A stretch of 64,000 nt of DNA, from positions 124,001-188,000 of the forward strand of contig NZ_BCZE01000010.1 of NCBI RefSeq assembly GCF_001598555.1. The letters are read 5' to 3'. Shown here piece by piece: positions 38,976 through 48,453 of this stretch. Origin of the DNA: Novosphingobium rosa NBRC 15208. GTDB taxonomy: Bacteria; Pseudomonadota; Alphaproteobacteria; Sphingomonadales; Sphingomonadaceae. The notes beneath the pieces were generated by a model. The model did no database searches. It was given only the letters and a program-made list of their open reading frames with translations, and was not told the DNA's origin. Position numbers and translations under genes: made by a program. Numbering within the stretch: the stretch's first letter is position 1; every line of letters starts with the position of its first letter.

Positions 38976-39072
38976 CAGGGCCGCTGCATCGCTCGCTTCA
39001 GAGCCGCGTTCAGGGCGGCCTGTGGCGAGCGATGCCGCAACTTGCTCCAATCCGCTATGTGGCCCTGTCAGG
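38971..39072 (+). ncRNA. Candidate structured RNA (nested hairpin)
   Basis: Three nested perfect stems: CCTGACAGGGCC (38971-38982) with GGCCCTGTCAGG (39061-39072), GCATCGCTCGC (38986-38996) with GCGAGCGATGC (39025-39035), and GCCGC (39003-39007) with GCGGC (39015-39019). The strand is not fixed by the inverted repeats. No U-run follows directly. The class is unknown to me. Confidence 0.4.
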
Positions 39073-39347
39073 GCGCCGGAGAGGCATAAGGGCGAGGCAT
39101 ATAGTGGCAAGCCCTCAGAGGCGGCTTCGTGGGGTTTGCCCGCCGGCTCAAGGCATCTCTGCCGTGACGGTTCGCGGCATACCCTCATCGCTTCGGTGAG
39201 AAGAAGGCCATAGGTTGCAGCCCAGGCACAGCCGGGCAGAAACCGTCGCAAGGCAAACCGATCGCAACTGCGACTGTCAGGGATAGGCCGAAAGCGGCAG
39301 CGCACTTCCCGAGGGAAGGCTAGCACCACAAACATTATGGGAAAGGA

Positions 39348-39395
39348 TGGTGGACGCACTAGGGCTCGAACCTAGGACCCGCTGATTAAGAGTCA
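39348..39395 (-). other. 3' half of tRNA-Lys(CTT): attachment site remnant
   Basis: The minus strand reads TGACTCTTAATCAGC, then the variable region, T-arm CTAGGTTCGAGCCCTAG, acceptor TGCGTCC, A and CCA: the tRNA from the anticodon loop (anticodon CTT) to the 3' end. Sequence to the right does not supply a D-arm or 5' acceptor GGACGCA, so this is a fragment left by site-specific integration. Because the CCA points left, the host side is left and the element begins at about 39396. The intact tRNA-Lys should lie at the other end, outside the window. Confidence 0.82.
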
Positions 39396-39415
39396 AAGAT
39401 TTTGCCTTTTCTTGC

Positions 39416-39545
39416 ATACCCTATGCTTCGATACTCAACGCCTTTCTACGATAAGGCATTGATACTACTGTATCGCTTTGCGAAGCGGCTTCGCTGTGGT
39501 AGCCTATGCTTGCCATCAACGTGATTACGTGGCGATTACGTGACG
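39416..39545. promoter_or_regulatory. Possible integrase arm-type sites
   Basis: Between the att fragment and the integrase start there are two GATTACGTG repeats at 39523-39531 and 39534-39542 (11-base spacing) and two CCTATGCTT copies near 39420 and 39503. Short direct repeats at helical spacing are typical of integrase or excisionase binding. Confidence 0.4.
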
Positions 39546-39585
39546 GGCCGGCAAAATTAGGGCCACTTGCAGGAGTTGCAATCCG

Positions 39586-40938
39586 ATGGCCAATCGGAAG
39601 CTCACAAAAACCAGCGTTGATGCGATTGAGGCGCCTGATGGCAAAGACCTTTTTGTGTGGGATACGGACCTGCGTGGTTTCGGCGTCCGCATCACTCCAA
39701 AGGGGGTGAAATCCTTTGTTCTCCAATTCAGGATGAAGAACAAGGCCGCGCGCCGTGTGACAATTGGCGGCTTTGGTACGCCTTGGACCGTGGATGGCGC
39801 CAGGAAGGAGGCCGAACGGCGTCTGCTCAAGATTCGGCAAGGGATAGATCCGGCCGAAGAGGAGCGTTTGAAGGCTAAAGCTTTGGAGCGCGAAGCGGAA
39901 GCGCGGGCCGAGCAGGAAGCTGACAAGGCCCGGCAAGAGATCCTGAGGGGCGAGCGCGAGAAAGAGGCGCAAACTCTTGCCTTCGAGAATTATGCCGACA
40001 GCTTCGTCGAGATTTATCTCAAGAGCAATTGGCCCGACTCGTGGAAGACGGCTGAGGGCATCCTCAACGCGGCCAAGCCCTACTTCAAAAAGTCGATCAA
40101 GGATGTCGCCAGAGCTGACGTGGTTGAGCATCTTGATCGCTACAATGACAGACCGGCCATGAAGAAGCTGGTGCATTCGACCTTTCGCAAACTCTTGAAC
40201 TGGGCGGAAGATCGGGGTGTCATTGACCGTTCGCCAATCTACCGGATGAAAGCACCCAAAGCAGTCGCCGCCCGGCGGCGGATACTCTCTGCGGAGGAGA
40301 TTATCGCAGCCTGGTTGGCAGCTGCCGAGATGGGGTCGCTCTGGCGGCCCTACATTCGACTTCTGATCTGCACGATGGCTCGCCGCGAGGAGGTGGCAGG
40401 CATGGACGGTGCTGAGGTCGATCTAGCCAAGGCCATCTGGGAGCTGCCGCCGGAGAGGGCGAAGAATGGGCAGCCACATCGTATTCCCCTCAATGAGCTG
40501 GCACTAATCGAACTGCGTTCGCTGGGCATTGCCAAGAGGGGCCTAGTGTTCACAACCACGGGCAAGACCAGCATTTCTGGCTTCTCCAAGATGAAGAAGG
40601 CACTGGATGAGAAGATGGTGGCTATCCTTAAAGTTAGGGCGGCTAGGCGAGGGGAAGATTGTGCGACCGTCGTCTTGCCGCCCTGGCGGTTGCACGATCT
40701 CCGCCGGACCGGGACGACCAACCTTCAGGCGCTTGGCGTTCCCGTAGAGGTGACTGAGGCGATCCTCAATCACATCAGTGGGACGACAGCTGGCGTCGCT
40801 GGGGTCTACAATCTTTATCGGTACGATCCCGAAAAGCGGCTCGCGCTTGAAAAGTGGTCGAAGCAGCTTGCTCTCCTGATCCGGAGCGGGCGCGCATCCT
40901 CCAAGAGAGTTGAGAGGCAGCGTAGACGGCCAGCGTGA
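39586..40938 (+). CDS. P4-type tyrosine recombinase (integrase)
   Basis: A 450-residue integrase. N-terminal DUF4102 arm-binding domain: MANRKLTKTSVDAIEAPDGK and GFGVRITPKGVKSFVLQFR, followed by an unusually charged linker (residues 85-130, Glu/Arg/Ala-rich, probably coiled coil). Core-binding domain near 140-230, then the catalytic domain with Arg in TMARREEVAGMDG, the HxxR of LHDLRRTGTTNL, His in AILNHISG and Tyr in YNLYRYDPEKR. All catalytic residues are kept, so it looks functional. It sits 190 bases from the tRNA-Lys fragment, the natural place for the integrase of a tRNA-targeting element. Confidence 0.93.
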   Translation: MANRKLTKTSVDAIEAPDGKDLFVWDTDLRGFGVRITPKGVKSFVLQFRMKNKAARRVTIGGFGTPWTVDGARKEAERRLLKIRQGIDPAEEERLKAKALEREAEARAEQEADKARQEILRGEREKEAQTLAFENYADSFVEIYLKSNWPDSWKTAEGILNAAKPYFKKSIKDVARADVVEHLDRYNDRPAMKKLVHSTFRKLLNWAEDRGVIDRSPIYRMKAPKAVAARRRILSAEEIIAAWLAAAEMGSLWRPYIRLLICTMARREEVAGMDGAEVDLAKAIWELPPERAKNGQPHRIPLNELALIELRSLGIAKRGLVFTTTGKTSISGFSKMKKALDEKMVAILKVRAARRGEDCATVVLPPWRLHDLRRTGTTNLQALGVPVEVTEAILNHISGTTAGVAGVYNLYRYDPEKRLALEKWSKQLALLIRSGRASSKRVERQRRRPA

Positions 40939-41432
40939 TGACTTATAATTCAATCTGCGTGAGAACTCCGACGGGCGCGAAGGCGGTCAGACTCGGCGCA
41001 CTTCGTTCAGAGGGGCGGCTAGGTTTCTAAGCGCGAAAACGCTTGAGGAGCTTGGCATTGAAGGTCGCGGTGACCGGGAAAGGTCGGCTGCTGGTCTATG
41101 ATCGGGCGCTATCCGGCCTCCGTTCAGTGGCCAAATCTCGGGTCGTGTGTGGATGCCCCCAGTTTTGCAAGGGGATTCTCTGACTTTCCTCGGCTCGGCA
41201 CTTCAATCGGTCGTGTGTCAGGCCTCTTGATGTGGCGCGACGCCACGGGCCGGTATGCTGTTCGAACGAAGTGGGCCACATCGGTTCAGCGAGCTGTGAC
41301 GCTCTCGCCCCGGGACTGGTTGACCACCTCGTGAACTTGAAGTTCTTGCCGCATAATTGTCAGTCGATCTCCTTGCCGGGGCCGAGACCCCGAGCGCTCA
41401 CAACATCTCCGTCAGATTGACGGACAAGCCGG
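40939..41432. other. Intergenic stretch between integrase and IS110 transposase
   Basis: About 490 bases with no recognisable gene. Small frames on both strands (for example 41098-41334) show no family signal or ribosome site. Part of it belongs to the IS110-type element's left end. Confidence 0.5.
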
Positions 41433-42449
41433 TCACGCCAGCTGATAATTTTCTTCCCGCGTCATGATGGCCCAGACGATGCGAGCCATTTTGTTGGCCA
41501 AGGCAACAGCGACTACCATTCGCGGCTTGCGACCCATCAACCGGCCCAGCCAGTTATCCGGCAACACGCCTTTGCGTACGATCCAACGTATCCTGCTCAT
41601 CGCACCCACGACGAGCAGCTTGCGGATGTCGCTCTGCCCCATCTTGGTCATAGACCCGAGTTTGGCCTTGCCGCCTGTCGATCGCTGTCGCGGCACAAGG
41701 CCCAGCCATGCTGCAAAGTTTCTGCCGTTAGAGAAAGTATGCAGATCTGGCGCGAAGGCCATGATCGCGCCGGCCGTCACTGGGCCAATCCCTGGCACCG
41801 TGCATAGGCGCCTCATCTCGGCATTGACGAGCATGGCCTCACGCAGCTTGAGCAGGAGCTGATCGATATGGACTGTCAACACATCGATATGATCCAGGTA
41901 CAAGCGCGCCACGTCCCGTACGTTGTCAGGCAGGTCAATCGTGTCATCCTGCACGGCGGCATGGATCTCCTTAAGATGGGGCGTGCCTTGCGGAAACACC
42001 AGTCCGAACTCGGCAAGATGGCCACGCAACGCATTGATCGTCTGCGTCCGTTGAGCAACGAAGCACTGATGGGTGCGGTAGGCCACTGCGCGCCCCTGAT
42101 GTTCGGCGCTTTTGACAGCCACATAATGCATATCAGGCCGGCGAGCCGCTTCCCCGATCGCTGCAGCGTCAGACGCATCATTTTTCTGCCGTTTCACGAA
42201 AGGCTTAACGTAGATCGGCGGAATCAATCGGGCTTCGTGCCCTGCTGCTTGCGCCTGACGGCCCCAGAAATGGCTCGTTGCACAAGCTTCCATCGCCACG
42301 ATACAAGCGGGGCGCTCCTTGAGCAGCACCTCCAGCTTCGCGCGGGACATTGCCCGATTATAGAGAACCGACCCTGCACGATCCGTCGCGCAGACTTGGA
42401 AGCTTCGCTTAGCGAGGTCGATTGCCAGCATATATGCGTCTGCCATCAC
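41433..42449 (-). CDS. IS110-family transposase
   Basis: A 338-residue DEDD transposase. N-terminal RuvC-like domain: AYMLAIDLAKRSFQVCATDR (first Asp), CIVAMEACATSHFWGRQA (Glu) and KNDASDAAAIGEAARRP (DxxD). The C-terminal IS116/IS110/IS902 domain has LCTVPGIGPVTAGAIMAFAP and the nucleophile region FAAWLGLVPRQRSTGGK. Intact, so the element may be active. IS110 elements lack terminal inverted repeats and make a bridge RNA from a non-coding end; ends could not be fixed here. The longer non-coding flank on the 5' side of the gene (42450-42600) is the natural place to look. Confidence 0.93.
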   Translation of the reverse strand: MMADAYMLAIDLAKRSFQVCATDRAGSVLYNRAMSRAKLEVLLKERPACIVAMEACATSHFWGRQAQAAGHEARLIPPIYVKPFVKRQKNDASDAAAIGEAARRPDMHYVAVKSAEHQGRAVAYRTHQCFVAQRTQTINALRGHLAEFGLVFPQGTPHLKEIHAAVQDDTIDLPDNVRDVARLYLDHIDVLTVHIDQLLLKLREAMLVNAEMRRLCTVPGIGPVTAGAIMAFAPDLHTFSNGRNFAAWLGLVPRQRSTGGKAKLGSMTKMGQSDIRKLLVVGAMSRIRWIVRKGVLPDNWLGRLMGRKPRMVVAVALANKMARIVWAIMTREENYQLA

Positions 42450-42749
42450 TTCCTCCTTCGTTGCACCACCATGGCGCAGGCCAGCATCATACAGAGCTGG
42501 CTGAAGGGGGCATCCACCGCATCAGTTCACTGACCCATCTGCGTGACGAAAGGAATTTCGTTATACCACCCGCCGTAACCCAAAGGGATAGGATCTTTGA
42601 GCAGAGGTAAGTATTATATCCGATATTCAAGATCCGCTTTCGCCGGAAATCCCCTCATTCAGCCTGACGAATCGCTGTCGAGCAAGATGGAAGTTGAATG
42701 AATTTGATGCCTGCTCCATTGTACCAATCAGCCGATCCAGGCGGTGCAA
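42450..42749. other. Non-coding flank between IS110 transposase and response regulator
   Basis: 300 bases without a supported gene. The first 150 probably belong to the IS110 element. The string CATTCAGCCTGACG near 42656 recurs at about 53594, after the GGDEF-EAL gene. Confidence 0.4.
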
Positions 42750-43142
42750 ATGGTTGCAGATGCTGACAATTCGCCTCGAATCCTGGTCATCGATGACGAA
42801 TGGCTTCTAGCGACGTGGCTAGCAGAAGCCTTGGAAGATGTTGGCTATCTGGTGCAGACTGCGTCGGATGGTCAGGAAGCGCTCGCCCACGTTTCAAGGT
42901 TCAGGCCTGATCTTGTGATCACCGATTTCATGATGCCTTGGATGACCGGGCTTGAGCTTGCCACGGCTTTGCGAGCTCTGTCAGACTTGGGCAACACCCC
43001 GATCATTCTCGTGAGCGGCGCGCAGGGCGCAATTGGCCGGGGGCGACCGGACCTGTTCGAGGCCGTCTTTGAAAAGCCCTATGAGATCGATGCACTTCTC
43101 GTTGAGGTCAGCCGCCTATGCCCAAACTGCGGATCGGCATGA
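42750..43142 (+). CDS. Single-domain response regulator (CheY-like receiver)
   Basis: A 130-residue receiver with no output domain. The acidic pair is in ILVIDDEWLLATWLAEAL, the phospho-acceptor Asp in LVITDFMMPWMTG near residue 58, Ser in IILVSGA and Lys in EAVFEKPYEIDALL. Such receivers pass phosphate or bind partner proteins. Start ATG at 42750 or GTG at 42744; neither has a clear ribosome site. No histidine kinase is adjacent on the visible element. Confidence 0.85.
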   Translation: MVADADNSPRILVIDDEWLLATWLAEALEDVGYLVQTASDGQEALAHVSRFRPDLVITDFMMPWMTGLELATALRALSDLGNTPIILVSGAQGAIGRGRPDLFEAVFEKPYEIDALLVEVSRLCPNCGSA

Positions 43143-43206
43143 CTGACCGCATCACCTTATAGTGTGCCAACGCGCCTATCCGGGGCGGAGCTGGCAATCC
43201 TGATGG

Positions 43207-43236
43207 GGCGGGCCCCTGCCCAGGCAAGGGCCCGCC
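43207..43236 (-). terminator. groEL terminator
   Basis: GGCGGGCCC (43207-43215) pairs with GGGCCCGCC (43228-43236), just beyond the groEL stop. It also serves the plus-strand response regulator, where TGTCTTATT follows. Confidence 0.8.
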
Positions 43237-43243
43237 TGTCTTA

Positions 43244-44878
<1,635 letters not shown>

Positions 44879-44918
44879 CTATTTTTCCTTCCTGAATGTT
44901 AGAGGATGACAAGCGCTC

Positions 44919-45233
44919 TCAGGCGGCCTGTTTCAGCTCAGCCTGGGTCTCGACGACGCCGAGGATGTCGCTCTCCTTCATGATGAGCAGATCCTCGCCA
45001 CCGATCTTGACCTCGGTCCCCGACCACTTGCCGAAGAGGACGCGGTCCCCGGCCTTGACCGACAGCTCGACGAGCCGACCGGCCTCGTCGCGCGTGCCTG
45101 GGCCAACAGCAACGACTTCGCCTTCCTGCGGCTTTTCCTTGGCTGTATCGGGAATGATGATGCCGCCCGAGGTTTTCTCCTCGGCTTCGATGCGGCGGAC
45201 GACCACACGGTCGTGCAAGGGGCGGAAATGCAT
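44919..45233 (-). CDS. groS: 10-kDa co-chaperonin GroES (accessory copy)
   Basis: A 104-residue co-chaperonin cap. [20 protein letters not shown] at the N-terminus, mobile loop [20 protein letters not shown] near residue 20, and [23 protein letters not shown] at 45233 behind GGAGGTTTTGCC. A CTTGAA-type heat-shock promoter lies about 75-100 bases upstream. The frame open to 45743 is not used. Confidence 0.96.
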   Translation of the reverse strand: MHFRPLHDRVVVRRIEAEEKTSGGIIIPDTAKEKPQEGEVVAVGPGTRDEAGRLVELSVKAGDRVLFGKWSGTEVKIGGEDLLIMKESDILGVVETQAELKQAA

Positions 45234-45302
45234 GGCAAAACCTCCAGATGCAAAACAAGATGTGATGAGCCTGTCGTTCATCTGCGCGACAGGTGGGCGT
45301 AA

Positions 45303-45330
45303 ATTATGAAAAGCCTTTTTCGGGTTCAAG
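45303..45330 (-). promoter_or_regulatory. RpoH-type promoter of groES-groEL
   Basis: On the minus strand CTTGAA (45325-45330) is followed 13 bases later by TTTCATAAT, resembling the heat-shock pattern CTTGAA-N13-CCCATNT. A palindrome CACTCACTGAGTG about 30 bases upstream (near 45358) is not a canonical CIRCE site. Confidence 0.55.
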
Positions 45331-45502
45331 AGGGGGCAGAAAAAATTTTGGCAGTCACACTCACTGAGTGCCAGAACACCGTCTTCTGGCACGCCCGTCA
45401 CCGATTTCGCCTCTTGACGCGACTCGATGACGCACCAAAATACCGTGCCGTCGGCATTGACCGACCCATCAAAAGAGCGACACATGGAAAGGAGAGACGG
45501 CC

Positions 45503-45739
45503 ATGTCGCAGCCATTCTCACGTTTTCTTCACCCCTTCGATGTCGCGCATCACCCGAGCCTGGAGCCCGAGGTGAAGCGTGCCATCCTTGCTTCCTGGGC
45601 ATCTGATCGGTCCGCCGTGCGCAACAAGCCGGCCCTGCGCAAACCGCCTGGCGCGAAACGGGCATTCCCGATCGATGATAATCTCGCCGCCATGCGAGAA
45701 CTCGACCAAGGCCAGGACACAAACCGCTCCCTGCAATGA
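45503..45739 (+). CDS. Small conserved protein of heat-shock gene clusters
   Basis: A 78-residue basic, soluble protein ([20 protein letters not shown], then a proline and lysine stretch). Start ATG at 45503 has AAGGAG eight bases upstream. I recall similar short proteins next to hsp20 and groESL in other alphaproteobacteria, but no function is known. Divergent from groES, so the 270-base interval serves both. It overlaps the Usg gene by four bases (ATGA). Confidence 0.75.
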   Translation: MSQPFSRFLHPFDVAHHPSLEPEVKRAILASWASDRSAVRNKPALRKPPGAKRAFPIDDNLAAMRELDQGQDTNRSLQ

Positions 45740-46005
45740 CCAACAGAGGCTTTCTGGCGCAGCTGAAGGGCTATGGGATGACCACGGCGGAAATCCATTT
45801 CTTCCGCCTTGACGCTCCTTCGCTTCTGCAGCTGTTCGTCTGGCAGGACTATGATCTCGCGCCCGATTTCCCGGTGCTGTTCGGATTTCTCGACCACTGG
45901 CGGCGCGAGATCGAAGCCCCCCTCCATTCGGTGCGTATAGCGCATGACCAGCTCGTTCGCCCCACCGAATGGCGCGCTGCGCACCCCATTCTGCCGCTGC
46001 CATGA
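45736..46005 (+). CDS. Usg-family protein
   Basis: An 89-residue protein matching the Usg family (named for a gene near the trp operon in Caulobacter): [18 protein letters not shown], then [20 protein letters not shown] and [20 protein letters not shown]. Its function is unknown. Its presence inside a chaperone cluster, rather than near trp genes, is notable. Translationally coupled to the preceding small gene. Confidence 0.82.
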   Translation: MTNRGFLAQLKGYGMTTAEIHFFRLDAPSLLQLFVWQDYDLAPDFPVLFGFLDHWRREIEAPLHSVRIAHDQLVRPTEWRAAHPILPLP

Positions 46006-46054
46006 CAGGCGATTCCCACGCGGTGATTGAGAGTGGCAGCCGATGAACCTTGGT

Positions 46055-46081
46055 CTTGAAAAATTTTTCTCAGGCCATCTT
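46055..46081 (+). promoter_or_regulatory. RpoH-type promoter of hsp20
   Basis: CTTGAA (46055-46060), 13 bases, GCCATCTT (46074-46081): a close match to CTTGAA-N13-CCATNT. It lies 134 bases before the first hsp20 start. Confidence 0.7.
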
Positions 46082-46214
46082 GAAGCCGATTTTGACAAAA
46101 TTAGATTGCGAGCGCCGGGTGCCACTGTCGGGCCCGGTGGGACATGGAGGGCGCCGACTCTTTGCGTTACCGGCGCAGCTCATGCCCAGATCGCTCAACA
46201 GAGGATTTGGAACG

Positions 46215-46688
46215 ATGAGAACCACGTTTGACTTTACGCCCTATCGGCGAACCACGGTCGGTTTCGACCGCCTGTTCAACATGCTTGAAACAAGCGCCCG
46301 CGAGGAAGAAGGGTTTCCGCCCTTCGATATCCTCAAGCTCGGTGAGGACAGCTACCGCATCACGCTCGCTGTCGCGGGCTTCCGGCCCGAAGACATCGAG
46401 GTGGTCGCCCAGCAGAACCTGCTCACCGTTACCGGCAAGCGGGCGAGCGACGATGGTGAGGGCAAGTATCTGCATCGCGGTATCGCGCTGCGGGCCTTCG
46501 AGCGCCGATTCCAGCTGGCGGACTTCGTTGAGGTTGGAAACGCCGCCTTCGAGAACGGCCTTCTCTCGATCGATCTCAAGCGGGTCGTACCCGAAGCCAT
46601 GAAGCCGCGCCGGATCGAGATCGGTAGCGGTGAGCTGGCGACCCCGCGTCTCAGCGAGGTTAAGGAACAAGTCAGCCAAGCCGCCTGA
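46215..46688 (+). CDS. Small heat-shock protein (Hsp20/IbpA-like)
   Basis: A 157-residue alpha-crystallin-domain holdase of the IbpA class A type. MRTTFDFTPYRRTTVGFDRL is the typical N-terminus; the crystallin domain has YRITLAVAGFRPEDIEVVAQ and LTVTGKRASDDGEGKYLHRG, ending with FENGLLSIDLKRVVPEAMKP and the IEI motif in RRIEIG. It keeps denatured proteins refoldable in the cytoplasm. Start ATG at 46215, GAGGA upstream. RpoH-type promoter at 46055. Frames opening earlier are not supported. Confidence 0.95.
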   Translation: MRTTFDFTPYRRTTVGFDRLFNMLETSAREEEGFPPFDILKLGEDSYRITLAVAGFRPEDIEVVAQQNLLTVTGKRASDDGEGKYLHRGIALRAFERRFQLADFVEVGNAAFENGLLSIDLKRVVPEAMKPRRIEIGSGELATPRLSEVKEQVSQAA

Positions 46689-46781
46689 CTTGCTCACCGA
46701 CCTGCCGACGCACTGCGGGCCCTTCCGGCGGCGGCGTCGGCAGGTTCAGCCTTACATCCAGCCAGAAAGGAGATGACCATC

Positions 46782-47303
46782 ATGGCTTTTCGTGATCTCA
46801 TTCCCTGGAGCCGGCAGGACAACCGGCTGCCGGTTCCAGTGCGCGCTGAACAGCAGCAGGATGCGCAGATGCTGTCCTTGCTGTACTTCCACCGCGAGGT
46901 AAACCGCCTGTTCGACGATGTCTTTCGCGGTTTTGGCGTGCCGGCCTTCGGCGAAGCCGACCGCGGCTCCGCATGGCCGCGCGTTGAACTCGCCGAGACC
47001 GACAAGGAACTGCGCATCACCGCCGAACTGCCTGGGCTCGACGAGAACGACATCGAGATCGGCATCAAGGATGGTGCGCTCACCTTGAGCGGTGAGAGGC
47101 GCGCCGAAGTCGAGGACAAGGATCGCGGCTATTCCGAGCGGAGTTATGGCCGCTTCGAACGCCGGATCGGCCTTCCCAGCGGTATCGTCGGCGATAACGT
47201 CAGTGCGACGTTCGAGAACGGCGTGCTGACCGTCATCTTGCCCGTGACGGAGGCGACGAACGAGAATGTTCGTCGGATCCCGATCCATGGGAAGGCGGCG
47301 TGA
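46782..47303 (+). CDS. Small heat-shock protein (Hsp20, second class)
   Basis: A 173-residue Hsp20 of the HspC-like class, distinct from its neighbour. N-terminal MAFRDLIPWSRQDNRLPV, then LYFHREVNRLFDDVFRGFG. The crystallin domain has WPRVELAETDKELRITAELP and GALTLSGERRAEVEDKDRGY, ending FENGVLTVILPVTE and the IPI motif in RRIPIHGKAA. ATG at 46782 has AAGGAG nine bases upstream; the ATG at 46773 abuts that site. Pairs of class A and class B-type Hsp20 can form mixed oligomers. Confidence 0.94.
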   Translation: MAFRDLIPWSRQDNRLPVPVRAEQQQDAQMLSLLYFHREVNRLFDDVFRGFGVPAFGEADRGSAWPRVELAETDKELRITAELPGLDENDIEIGIKDGALTLSGERRAEVEDKDRGYSERSYGRFERRIGLPSGIVGDNVSATFENGVLTVILPVTEATNENVRRIPIHGKAA

Positions 47304-47739
47304 TGAATGGGTCCGGGACTTCGGTCCCGGGCCCATCGCCAATGACAATCAGGCGCTGCCGTGTTCGGCAAGTGCGCTTCCCCGCGACGCGCAGGCACTG
47401 ATCGAACCCGTGTCTGGTGCGGTAAACCAGGGAGGAAAGGCCAGGGCAGGGCAATGGCGTGTACGGTTCCTGCCGCGCTGGGCCCCGGTTGCCGAGCCAC
47501 TGATGGGCTGGATGGGCGGTGGCGATCCGCTCGATCAGATCGAACTGCGCTTCCCCGATCCACAGGCGGCTATCGCTTATTGCAAACGGCAAGGCCTCCA
47601 CTGCCTCGTTCATGGATGTGGCCAGAGCCCACCGTCGTCTCCGACGCGCTCGCGTGACGTTGCACTCGGGTCTTGCCTCGAATCCGAAGCCCGAACTTTG
47701 CTGGCGCCTCGGCCGCGCCCTTTGAGGCGAACGGGCTAG
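47287..47739 (+). CDS. NDUFS4-like (ETC complex I subunit region) protein
   Basis: About 150 residues. The middle part RAGQWRVRFLPRWAPVAEPL and MGWMGGGDPLDQIELRFPDP with AAIAYCKRQGLHCLVHG is the NDUFS4/ETC complex I subunit family, small proteins that accompany respiratory complex I in alphaproteobacteria. The last 30 residues (after SPPSSPTRSRD) are unlike the family and Ser/Arg-rich, so a late frameshift is possible. The start overlaps the hsp20 stop by 17 bases. Why such a protein sits in a heat-shock cluster is unclear. Confidence 0.72.
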   Translation: MGRRRDEWVRDFGPGPIANDNQALPCSASALPRDAQALIEPVSGAVNQGGKARAGQWRVRFLPRWAPVAEPLMGWMGGGDPLDQIELRFPDPQAAIAYCKRQGLHCLVHGCGQSPPSSPTRSRDVALGSCLESEARTLLAPRPRPLRRTG

Positions 47740-47773
47740 CCGCTTCAACACCCCAATCATGGAAGGACGACTG

Positions 47774-48361
47774 ATGCACAAGTTGTTTCGTACAGCCTCT
47801 CTTTTAGGCGTCGCGATGCTTGCAGTTGCGGGAACCGCGCTGGCTGCCTCTGGTGCCAGCAAGGTCATGACCGTCAATCTCCCCGATGGCTCGCTCGCCC
47901 ATATCGAATATCAGGGCGATGTGGCGCCCCAGGTGAAAATCGATCCGCCGAAGCGCTTGATGCCGCCAGCGCTGTTCGATCCGGTCGCTTTCACACCATT
48001 TGGCATGGATTGGGCCTTCGCACAGATGGACCAGCAGGCCGCCGCGATGATGCGTCAGGTTGATGCGCTGCGACTGGCAAGTCTAACTGAAGGTGGCAAA
48101 GCGGATCTGACAGCGCTCGGAAAAATGCCGGCCGGAACCGTGAGCTACAGCTTCGTCTCCACCTCGGATGGTAGGCACACCTGCAGTCGCTCGTGGCAGC
48201 TCACATTGCAGGGTGGCGCGACCCAGCCCAAACTGGTCTCGACAAGCTCAGGCGATTGCGCGCCAGATGGCACGGTGGCACCGGCCGCCACGCCGCATGG
48301 CTTAACCGCGCCGAATCCCGATCAGGACGCGGCATCCAACAAACCCGCCGTCACAATCTGA
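47774..48361 (+). CDS. Exported hypothetical protein of the heat-shock cluster
   Basis: A 195-residue protein with a clear signal peptide (MHKLFRTASLLGVAMLAVAG, cleavage at ALA/AS near residue 27). The mature part has two Cys (HTCSRSWQ and SSGDCAPDG) that could form a disulphide, and a Pro/Ala-rich end. No family recognised. ATG at 47774 behind GGAAGGACGACTG. Position between hsp20 and marC suggests a periplasmic stress role, which is inference only. Confidence 0.72.
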   Translation: MHKLFRTASLLGVAMLAVAGTALAASGASKVMTVNLPDGSLAHIEYQGDVAPQVKIDPPKRLMPPALFDPVAFTPFGMDWAFAQMDQQAAAMMRQVDALRLASLTEGGKADLTALGKMPAGTVSYSFVSTSDGRHTCSRSWQLTLQGGATQPKLVSTSSGDCAPDGTVAPAATPHGLTAPNPDQDAASNKPAVTI

Positions 48362-48453
48362 TCAGGCAAGGCACCTCTTACTTCCCATAATCCCGTGCAG
48401 CCGGGCTCCGTGCCCGGCCGCACCCCTGCCTCTGAATCTTTCGACAAGCACTC

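Larger units (their letters stand above)
38469..39347. other. 880-base intergenic stretch with no firm gene
   Basis: This stretch separates the core chromosome from the integrase region. It holds one short ORF with a good ribosome site (38835-38975) and a large nested hairpin (38971-39072), listed on their own. A 248-codon minus-strand frame (38613-39359) spans it, but its composition (many Arg, Cys, Ser and Pro) and overlap with the hairpin argue against coding. I do not recognise tmRNA, RNase P RNA, SRP RNA or a known riboswitch here. Confidence 0.5.

Noticed and set aside
38469..39347. tmRNA, RNase P RNA, SRP RNA or 6S RNA
   Set aside because: Checked for the tag-peptide frame, GAGGAAAGTCCGGGC-type and GGAAGCAGCC-type conserved blocks; none was found.
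38613..39359. 248-codon minus-strand frame before the integrase
   Set aside because: Composition is rich in Arg, Ser, Cys and Pro, it overlaps the strong hairpin and the tRNA fragment's side, and has no recognisable domain.
45349..45380. Possible CIRCE element upstream of groES
   Set aside because: CACTCACTGAGTG is palindromic but lacks the TTAGCACTC-N9-GAGTGCTAA arrangement.
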